Source of the DNA: Myxococcales bacterium
GTDB taxonomy: Bacteria; Myxococcota_A; Polyangia; Polyangiales; Ga0077539
Direction of reading: 5' to 3'
Length of the DNA stretch: 43,899 nt
NCBI GenBank assembly: GCA_013298625.1
Contig: JAAFIF010000085.1
Coordinates: forward strand, 1-43,899
Shown: positions 38,284 through 43,899 of the stretch, one piece after another
Position numbering within the stretch: the first letter of the stretch is position 1
How the letters are laid out: each line of letters starts with the position of its first letter
The notes under the pieces: model-generated
What the model was told of the DNA's origin: nothing
The model's input: only the letters and a program-made list of their open reading frames with translations
Databases searched by the model: none
Made by a program: the position numbers and the translations under genes

Positions 38284-40122
38284 ATGTCGAATGCCCGAAC
38301 TGCTTTCACTCGAACCGCTTTCTCTCTCGTCGCTGCGATCGCGATCGCGTCCTGTTCCGATGAGATGATGACCCCCGTCGACGGCGACGGAGGCACCACT
38401 GGTCGCGACGGAAGCGTCGGACCGCGCCCCGATGGAGGCGGAGGCGGAGGCACCGACAGCGGCGTCCCCACCACGTGCATGAGCGATCCGCAGTGCGACG
38501 ACGGCGTCGCGTGCACCATCGACACGTGCGACACGGGCACGCGTCGTTGCCGCAACGTGCGCGACCTCACGCGCTGCGCGTGCGACCCATCGTGCATGCA
38601 AAACCCCACCGGCGGCGGCATGGGCCCCAACGGCGGGTTCAACATGGACGGGCAAAACGGCGTTGATTACGACATGCCCTCTGGGGGTCTGATCGTGCGC
38701 GCCAACAACCGCCGCGCGGACTACCTCTGGGTGCCCAACACCGGCGAGAGCACGGTCTCGAAGTGGGACGCCACCACGCGCCGTGAAATCGCGCGCTACC
38801 GAGTTGGACTCCCCGCGGGCGAGTGCGTCGGGCAGTGCTGCCACACCAACAACTGCAACATGACGTCGCGCACCGTCGTCGACGGCTTCGGCAACGCGTG
38901 GATCGCCAACCGCGGATTCACCATGCAGGGCACGGTCAGCAAGATCGCCGCAGAGCAGTTCGACTGCGTCGATCGCAACATGAACGGCATGATCGACACG
39001 TCGACCGGCCCGATGAACGTGCTGCCCTACGGTCAGGACGAGTGCGTGCTCTTCAACGCCCCTGTCGGCACGTCGGGCGTCGTGCTTCGCGCGATCGCGA
39101 TCGACCGCGGCGACGAGAACTTTCCCGAAGGCTACGTGTGGGCGGGATCGTGCAACGGCTCGGGCCCGGCGCGCGCGTACCAGATCAACCCGCGCACCGG
39201 CATGGTCATCCACGAGATGGCGATTCCTCACTGCGCGTACGGCGCCGTCGTCACCCCCGACGGCCGCCTGTGGTGGAACGGCGGGGCCTTCAACCGCCAG
39301 TTCACCCCGATGAACACCACCACCCGCGCCCTCGGCACCACGGTCAACGGCGGCGGCTACGGCATCACCACGGACGCCGACGGACGCCTCTGGTTCTCGC
39401 AGACCAACCAGGGCTACGACACCCGCAGCGGCCAGTTCACCACGCTGCCCGTCAGCGTCTCGAGCTCGGGCATCACCGTCGACCCGATGAACCGCGTCTG
39501 GGCGCGCGTCGGCAACAACCTCGCCAACTGGGACGGCGCGGCGTTCGTCGCCGGCGGAATGGTCCCCGCCGCCGCCATCACCCAACGCCCGATCACGCCC
39601 ACCATGGGCAGCACCAGCGCGCTCGGCGCGGACCGCGGCGGCAACATCTGGCTCGCGACCTCGGGCGCAGGCCCGCTCTGGCTCTTCGACACCGCGGCCA
39701 ACAGCTTCACGCAGCACAACGGCCCCAACCGCGTGTACACGTACACGGACTTCACCGGCGCCGTTCGCCGCCTCGTGATCGGCACCGGCACGTACGACCA
39801 CCGCTACACGGCCGAGTGCAACGACCCGCAGTTCGCCGAGCTCACCTGGGACGCCAACGTCCCCGCGGGCACGTCGCTGCAGTTCACGCTGCGCACCGCC
39901 GCGACCGAAGCCGGCCTCGGAATGGCCACGCCCGTCGTGCTCGCCAACACCACCATGGACATGTCCCCCGTCGCCGTGATGCCCAAGCTCATGGCCGCGA
40001 TGGTCACGCCCGGCAAGTACTCGCGCCTCACGATCACGTTCAACCCGTCGCGCATGCCCGTCGCTTCGCCGGTGCTGCGCTCGTTTGGCTTGAGCTGGCG
40101 CTGCTCGGTCAACCCGGGCTGA
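38284..40122 (+). CDS. Beta-propeller lipoprotein (Vgb-like)
   Basis: A 612-residue lipoprotein. The signal ends IAIASC, then comes an Asp/Gly-rich linker and one Cys repeat (CDDGVACTIDTCD). Residues of about 130-470 look like an NHL/Vgb beta-propeller: YLWVPNTGESTVSKWD, VVDGFGNAWIANRG, GYVWAGSCNG, VVTPDGRLWWNGG, ITTDADGRLWFSQ, ITVDPMNRVWARVG and GADRGGNIWLATSG are successive blades with the DxxGxxW pattern. The last 130 residues form a separate beta domain (VPAGTSLQFTLRTAATEA). Cell-surface binding is likely; lyase activity is not indicated. The start is set by GGAGG. Confidence 0.8.
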   Translation: MSNARTAFTRTAFSLVAAIAIASCSDEMMTPVDGDGGTTGRDGSVGPRPDGGGGGGTDSGVPTTCMSDPQCDDGVACTIDTCDTGTRRCRNVRDLTRCACDPSCMQNPTGGGMGPNGGFNMDGQNGVDYDMPSGGLIVRANNRRADYLWVPNTGESTVSKWDATTRREIARYRVGLPAGECVGQCCHTNNCNMTSRTVVDGFGNAWIANRGFTMQGTVSKIAAEQFDCVDRNMNGMIDTSTGPMNVLPYGQDECVLFNAPVGTSGVVLRAIAIDRGDENFPEGYVWAGSCNGSGPARAYQINPRTGMVIHEMAIPHCAYGAVVTPDGRLWWNGGAFNRQFTPMNTTTRALGTTVNGGGYGITTDADGRLWFSQTNQGYDTRSGQFTTLPVSVSSSGITVDPMNRVWARVGNNLANWDGAAFVAGGMVPAAAITQRPITPTMGSTSALGADRGGNIWLATSGAGPLWLFDTAANSFTQHNGPNRVYTYTDFTGAVRRLVIGTGTYDHRYTAECNDPQFAELTWDANVPAGTSLQFTLRTAATEAGLGMATPVVLANTTMDMSPVAVMPKLMAAMVTPGKYSRLTITFNPSRMPVASPVLRSFGLSWRCSVNPG

Positions 40123-40135
40123 TCGCCGCGCGATC
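40121..40135. terminator. Hairpin GATCGC-CGC-GCGATC after the propeller gene
   Basis: A 6-bp perfect stem with a 3-base loop overlaps the TGA stop at 40120-40122. It is one of two hairpins in the convergent gap. Confidence 0.4.
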
Positions 40136-40165
40136 GCGACGGGGGTGAGGACGATACGGGGGACG

Positions 40166-40185
40166 CGATCCGCACGCGCGGATCG
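40166..40185. terminator. Hairpin CGATCCGC-ACGC-GCGGATCG in convergent gap
   Basis: An 8-bp perfect stem with a 4-base loop just before the pfkA stop at 40191-40193. It can serve both strands. Confidence 0.55.
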
Positions 40186-40190
40186 TCGGG

Positions 40191-41300
40191 CTATTTCCTG
40201 AGGATCGGCTCGATCTCCGAGAAGATCCGCCGGCGCCACTGCGCGACAGGGCTGTCCCCCTTCATCAAGCGCTCGGTCTCGCGCAGCACAACTTCGAGCC
40301 CCGTGAGCACCACGTACGGGTCGTGCGCGCAGAGCTTCGTCTCGCTCGACGGCATCGCGCCCGGCCCGATCCATCCGGCCATGAAGTCCGTCTCGCCCTC
40401 GCTCACCGCGCGCATCGCCGCGTGCGCGAGCCGAGCCCCGAGCAAGCGATCAAACGCCGACGGAGTGCCCCCGCGCACCACGTGACCGAGCACGGTCACG
40501 CGCGTGTCGACGTCGGGCAACTGCTCTTTCACCGCGAGCTCGACGCGCTCGCGCAGGCTCGCGCTGTCGACCTTCACGCCCTCAGCCTTGATGATCAACA
40601 CCCGGCGCTTGCCCGTGTTGCGCGTGTACGCGTCGACCATCATCGACACCACTTGCTCGACGATCGACTCTTCGCTCTTGCCGATCTCGGGGACGAGCAC
40701 CGCGTCCGCCCCCGCGGCGACGCCCGAGGTCATCGCGAGATAGCCGCAGTCGCGGCCCATCACCTCGACGACAAACGTCCGCCGATGCGCGCTCGCCGTG
40801 TCCGCGATGCGATCGCACGCGTCGACGATGGTGTTCATCGCTGTGTCGACGCCGATCGCCATCGTCGTGCACGCCAGGTCGTTGTCGATCGACGCAGGAA
40901 TGCCTCCGACCCGCAATTTTCCTCGCGAACCGTCGGCGTCCCGCAGCGTCCGCGCCCCCGTCAGCGACCCGTTGCCGCCGATCACGATCAGCCCCGCGAG
41001 CCGCTCTCTCGCGATCACCTCGCGCGCCTTCGCCTGCCCCTCCGCCGTCGGAAACACCTTCGACCGAGCGCTCCCGAGCACCGTCCCGCCTCGCCGAGAA
41101 GCCTCGTCGAGCGCGCGAAGATCCAGCGCCACGATCCTCCCCGCCATCAAACCCACGTAGCCGTCCTCGACGCCCACGACCTCGAGCCCCATCGACGCGC
41201 CGACCTTCGCCGCCGCCCTGAGCGCCGCGTTCATCCCCGGCGCATCTCCGCCCGAGGTCAACAACGCCACTCGATCTCCAGCCTGTAGCTTCTCGATCAT
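40191..41300 (-). CDS. pfkA: 6-phosphofructokinase
   Basis: A 369-residue group A phosphofructokinase. Motifs: LLTSGGDAPGMNAALRAA, GGTVLGSARSK, IVIGGNGSLTGA, GIPASIDNDLACTTMAIGVDTA (catalytic Asp), VEVMGRDCGYLAM and GHVVRGGTPSAFDRLLG. The Gly after GGN argues for ATP rather than pyrophosphate. The usual Asp of GGDGS, which helps hold Mg2+, is Asn, and the usual PGTIDND is PASIDND; these are substitutions worth noting. It makes fructose 1,6-bisphosphate in glycolysis. The ATG at 41300 matches the conserved N-terminus; the upstream extension to 41375 overlaps the divergent add gene and is rejected. Confidence 0.92.
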   Translation of the reverse strand: MIEKLQAGDRVALLTSGGDAPGMNAALRAAAKVGASMGLEVVGVEDGYVGLMAGRIVALDLRALDEASRRGGTVLGSARSKVFPTAEGQAKAREVIARERLAGLIVIGGNGSLTGARTLRDADGSRGKLRVGGIPASIDNDLACTTMAIGVDTAMNTIVDACDRIADTASAHRRTFVVEVMGRDCGYLAMTSGVAAGADAVLVPEIGKSEESIVEQVVSMMVDAYTRNTGKRRVLIIKAEGVKVDSASLRERVELAVKEQLPDVDTRVTVLGHVVRGGTPSAFDRLLGARLAHAAMRAVSEGETDFMAGWIGPGAMPSSETKLCAHDPYVVLTGLEVVLRETERLMKGDSPVAQWRRRIFSEIEPILRK

Positions 41301-41317
41301 CGCCTCACCGCCGCGGC

Positions 41318-41324
41318 TACTGTA
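41318..41324. promoter_or_regulatory. Overlapping divergent -10 elements TACTGTA / TACAGTA
   Basis: TACTGT on the plus strand and TACAGT on the minus strand overlap in the 34-base gap between the pfkA and add starts. They sit 11 and 18 bases before the two ATGs. No clear -35 is seen for either. Confidence 0.3.
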
Positions 41325-41334
41325 ACATCCCGCC

Positions 41335-42450
41335 ATGGGACGACTCACCTTCGAGGCCATCCAGCGCCTCCCCAAGACCGACCTGCACGTTCACCTCGAC
41401 GGCTCGCTGCGCATCGCGACGATCCTGGACCTCGCCCGCAAGGACAACGTGAAGCTCCCCGCGAGCGACCCCGAAGGGCTCGCCCGCGCCATGCACTGCG
41501 GCGAAAACACAGGCTCGCTGGTCAAGTACCTCGAGGCCTTCGACGTGACGCTCATGGTCTTGCAGACGCAAGAGTCGCTCTTTCGCGCCGCGTACGAGCT
41601 CGCCCAAGACGCAGCCGCGGAGAACGTCCGGTACATGGAGGTGCGCTACGCGCCGCTGCTCCACACGCGCAAGGGCCTCTCGCACACCCGCGTCGTCGAA
41701 GCCGTGCTCGACGGCCTGCGCGCCGCGCAAGTGGACCACGGGATCACCTCCAACGTGATCGTCTGCGGCATCCGCAACATCTCCCCAGAGTCCTCGCTCG
41801 AGATGGCCGAGCTCGCCGTCGCGTACAAGGGCCGCGGCGTCACCGGCTTCGACCTCGCCGGCGCCGAGTACGACCACCCTGCGAAGAAGCACAAAGACTC
41901 GTTTGCGCTCATCCGCAAGAACAACATCAACATCACGATCCACGCGGGCGAAGCGTACGGCCCCGAGTCCATCGAGCAGGCCATCCACGTGTGCGGCGCC
42001 CATCGCATCGGGCACGGCGTGCGGCTGCGCGAAGACGGCGACCTGCTCCACTACGTCAACGATCACCGCATCGCGCTCGAGTGCTGCCCGAGCTCCAACG
42101 TGCAGACCGGCGCAGTCAAAGACCTCGCCACCCACCCGCTCAAGCTCTACCACGACCTCGGGCTGCGCGTGACCGTCAACACGGACAACAGGCTCATCAC
42201 GGACACGTCCGTGTCCAAAGAGCTCTGGCTCGCGCACACGAAGATGGGACTCACGCTGCAAGACCTCAAGCAGATCGTGCTCAACGGGTTCAAAGCAGCG
42301 TTTTTGCCGTACCACGAGCGCCGCGGAATGCTCCGCGCCATCGCCAAAGAGCTCGCCGACTTCGAGCACGAAGAGCAAAACGGAAGCGTCCGTCCGCCCG
42401 CCCTCGACGGCGCCGACGACAACGCTCGCGACGCGCTCGGGTCCGCGTGA
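41335..42450 (+). CDS. add: Adenosine deaminase
   Basis: A 371-residue zinc hydrolase. The active-site motifs are all there: LPKTDLHVHLDGSLR (HxH zinc ligands), ITIHAGEAYGPESI (HAGE), HRIGHGVRL (zinc His), LECCPSSNVQTG and VTVNTDNRLIT (the zinc Asp; the DN form is common in bacterial enzymes). It turns adenosine into inosine and ammonia in purine salvage. No signal peptide, so cytoplasmic. The ATG at 41335 fits the family N-terminus. Its TGA overlaps the ATG of the next gene by one base (TGATG), giving translational coupling. Confidence 0.93.
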   Translation: MGRLTFEAIQRLPKTDLHVHLDGSLRIATILDLARKDNVKLPASDPEGLARAMHCGENTGSLVKYLEAFDVTLMVLQTQESLFRAAYELAQDAAAENVRYMEVRYAPLLHTRKGLSHTRVVEAVLDGLRAAQVDHGITSNVIVCGIRNISPESSLEMAELAVAYKGRGVTGFDLAGAEYDHPAKKHKDSFALIRKNNINITIHAGEAYGPESIEQAIHVCGAHRIGHGVRLREDGDLLHYVNDHRIALECCPSSNVQTGAVKDLATHPLKLYHDLGLRVTVNTDNRLITDTSVSKELWLAHTKMGLTLQDLKQIVLNGFKAAFLPYHERRGMLRAIAKELADFEHEEQNGSVRPPALDGADDNARDALGSA

Positions 42451-43037
42451 TGTCCCGCGCTTCACACATCGCAGCGGCGTCGTTGGTCGCGCTCACATCG
42501 ATCAGCGCGTGCTCTTCGTCGAGCAACAACAGCGCGGCGACCGCCAACAGCGCCACCACCACCACGACTCCCACCAGCGCAGAGAGCGGCGGAGAGACCC
42601 CGAGCAGCACTGACGCAGACGCCGGACGCCCGCGCAGCGGACTGAGCATTCACGTCGCCAACGTGCGCATCGGCGGCCCCCTTCCGCGGGGAGCCGACGT
42701 CCCCACGGACGCGCTGGACATCCAGTTCGACCTCGAAGTGCAGCACTTCGGCGCGCAAGACCTCGCCGACGTGCGCGTGCGCGACGCGCGCGTGGCGCTC
42801 GGCAACGGGTTCGCGATCGCGTTCGAGCCGCTGAGCGAAGCGTTCGACGGCCGCATCCCCGCAGGAAGCACGCGGCAGATCCCATTTCACAAGCGCGCAG
42901 ACAGCGCCAACCCGCGCGCGACGCACGAGCTGTGCGGACAGTGGATGCGCGTCGAGCTCACCGTCGCCCTCGGAGACACCGGCCGCACGAGCCGAGTCAC
43001 CTCGCGACAAGTGCGCGTCCAGTGCCCCGACACGTGA
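42450..43037 (+). CDS. Small lipoprotein with a Ser/Thr-rich linker
   Basis: A 195-residue lipoprotein. The signal ends LTSISAC, the lipobox. A Ser/Asn/Thr/Ala-rich linker runs to about residue 60. The remainder is a beta-rich domain (LDIQFDLEVQHFGAQDLADVRVRDARVALG, CGQWMRVELTVALGDTGRTSRV) that could be an immunoglobulin-like or FxxxC-type fold, which I cannot name. It is translationally coupled to add, but the pairing need not be functional. Followed by a hairpin region. Confidence 0.72.
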   Translation: MSRASHIAAASLVALTSISACSSSSNNSAATANSATTTTTPTSAESGGETPSSTDADAGRPRSGLSIHVANVRIGGPLPRGADVPTDALDIQFDLEVQHFGAQDLADVRVRDARVALGNGFAIAFEPLSEAFDGRIPAGSTRQIPFHKRADSANPRATHELCGQWMRVELTVALGDTGRTSRVTSRQVRVQCPDT

Positions 43038-43073
43038 CAGCGTCTCCGCTCTCGCGAGCGTGAGCGCGCTGTC
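43036..43073. terminator. Compound hairpin in a convergent gap
   Basis: Outer stem GACAGCG (43036-43042) / CGCTGTC (43067-43073); inner stem CGCTC (43047-43051) / GAGCG (43056-43060) with loop TCGC. It overlaps the lipoprotein stop and precedes the minus-strand gene's stop at 43103. Confidence 0.5.
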
Positions 43074-43102
43074 GTCGTCCCCCCGCAGCGTCTACGCCCG
43101 CT

Positions 43103-43899
43103 TCAGCGACGGCTGCGCTTGCGGCGCGCGCCGTAGACGAGGGCGAGTCCGCCCATCGCGATGAGCGCGCTCAACGCCCGCTCGTCGCTCGCTCCACCAG
43201 CCGCGGGAACGCGGCACGCGCACGCGCCGTCACCCGAGAGGACGCCGGGGTTCGTCGCGCCGCCGTCCATCGCTCCGGCGTCGCCGCCATCTGCGCGCAT
43301 GCCGCCTTCGCTCGCCGAGGCGTCACCGCCGTCGACGCCGCCGTCACCGGAGGGACGCGCGACGCAAACGCCCACAGCGCGATCGCAGACGGGCGTGGGG
43401 TTCATGCAGTTCGCGTTGGCGCTCATCGCAGGCATCGCGGGATCGATTCGCGCAGCGCCCGCTTCGCGCATGTCGTTGTCCGCGACGCAGTCGTTGTCGC
43501 TGTCCGTATCGAGGAAGTCGGGGCGATCGCCCATGCCCGCCATTCCATCGCTGTTGGCGGGCATGGTGGGATCGGCGCCGGCTTCGATGCTGTCGGGCAC
43601 TCCGTCGCCATCGCTGTCGAGGTCGAGGTAGGCGGGCGTCATGTCCGCATCGCCCGGGGTCATCGCTTCGAGCGTTCGCTCTGTGCGCGTGGGGATGCCG
43701 TCACCGTCGTCATCGCTGTCGAGGTAGTCGGGCGTGGTGTCGCCTGTGCCCATCCCCATCGGCACCATGGCATCGCTGTTCTGCGGCATCATGGCGCCGC
43801 CCGCGCCGAGCTCGTCGCGGGTGTTGACGCCGTCGCCGTCATCGTCGGCGTCGAGGGCGTCGTGCATGCCGTCCATGTCCGTGTCGCGGGTCATGAAGC
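43103..43899 (-). CDS. Thrombospondin-type-3-repeat surface protein with MYXO-CTERM-like tail (5' end outside window)
   Basis: The frame is open at the window edge, so only the C-terminal part (265 codons counting the stop) is seen. The first Met available (43894) is internal to a repeat. About four Asp-rich repeats of the DxDxDG type (DADDDGDGV, DSDDDGDGI, DLDSDGDGV, DTDSDNDCV) bind Ca2+ in known TSP3 proteins. A Gly/Asp/Ala linker follows. The end is GACACRVPAAGG, a hydrophobic helix (LSALIAMGGLALVYG) and ARRKRSRR. This Cys-helix-basic tail resembles the MYXO-CTERM sorting signal, which is processed and retained at the cell surface in Myxococcota. The exact tail lacks the usual GC-repeat form, so that part is a likely, not certain, call. 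Confidence 0.78.
   Translation of the reverse strand, partial: FMTRDTDMDGMHDALDADDDGDGVNTRDELGAGGAMMPQNSDAMVPMGMGTGDTTPDYLDSDDDGDGIPTRTERTLEAMTPGDADMTPAYLDLDSDGDGVPDSIEAGADPTMPANSDGMAGMGDRPDFLDTDSDNDCVADNDMREAGAARIDPAMPAMSANANCMNPTPVCDRAVGVCVARPSGDGGVDGGDASASEGGMRADGGDAGAMDGGATNPGVLSGDGACACRVPAAGGASDERALSALIAMGGLALVYGARRKRSRR

Noticed and set aside
34818..38363. A 1181-codon open frame on the plus strand
   Set aside because: It runs antisense to the SbcC/SbcD genes and out of frame through the PhnD-PhnE gene, is Arg/Ala/His-rich and has no domain. It is a shadow of GC-rich codon use.
1..43899. tRNA, rRNA, insertion sequences, attachment sites, replication origin
   Set aside because: I looked for cloverleaf ends, transposase motifs, terminal inverted repeats and DnaA-box clusters and saw none; tRNAscan or ISfinder-type searches would settle it.

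Overview
The window is about 44 kb of very GC-rich, tightly packed bacterial DNA with codon use to match. It most likely comes from a member of the Myxococcota. The evidence is the many secreted lipoproteins with Cys-, Asp- or Gly-rich linkers, a MYXO-CTERM-like tail (Cys motif, one hydrophobic helix, basic end) on the last gene, a large share of multi-domain fusions, and few long operons. That placement is inference; there is no rRNA, and I found no tRNA, CRISPR array, insertion sequence or phage gene. No intergenic gap exceeds about 155 bases.

Region by region. 1-4.2 kb: the end of a membrane protein with a Gln/Pro/Ala/Gly repeat, a double cyclic-nucleotide-binding protein, a small CopD-like membrane protein, and a lipoprotein binding protein of the LivJ type. 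4.2-8.2 kb: a copper-handling group with a cupredoxin, a DUF3224 protein, a His-ended lipoprotein, a TolC-type lipoprotein and a two-domain multicopper oxidase. 8.2-17 kb: a phosphodiester glycosidase, a FAM20-like secreted kinase lipoprotein, a winged-helix (AlkZ-like) protein, a methyltransferase, a coupled acyltransferase/SDR pair, a GT2 glycosyltransferase and a cysteine-ladder lipoprotein. 17-21.9 kb: a large Cys-rich lipoprotein, the Mg2+ transporter MgtE and a class II CPD photolyase. 21.9-25.3 kb: a minus-strand operon of a degenerate ATPase-PglZ fusion, an atypical formyltransferase and a CxxC protein. 25.4-28.2 kb: a Nudix protein with altered metal ligands, a zinc-ribbon membrane protein, and a three-part protein joining an ABC-type ATPase, a Cys-dependent phosphatase and a photoactive-yellow-protein (PYP) domain that keeps the chromophore cysteine. 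28.2-36.4 kb: an L,D-transpeptidase lipoprotein with a golvesin-like domain, a rhomboid protease, a helical-repeat protein, and an SbcC/SbcD-like pair. 36.4-43.9 kb: a PhnD-PhnE fusion, a beta-propeller lipoprotein, phosphofructokinase, adenosine deaminase, a small lipoprotein and the C-terminal part of a Ca2+-repeat surface protein.

Working together: the copper genes form one functional unit (periplasmic Cu(I) oxidation, copper carriage and outer-membrane exit). SbcCD and photolyase are DNA repair functions. Adenosine deaminase and Pfk serve central metabolism. The strongest candidate for new biology is the ATPase-phosphatase-PYP fusion, followed by the catalytically degraded ATPase-PglZ operon beside it. 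The two are divergently transcribed from one 152-base region that carries a promoter-like element in each direction.

Two sequence patterns recur. First, several promoters read TTGCNN-N16-18-TACNNT with the start codon only about 7-15 nt downstream, which implies leaderless mRNAs. Second, four convergent gene pairs have their opposed TGA stop codons built into a TGAGC...GCTCA palindrome.
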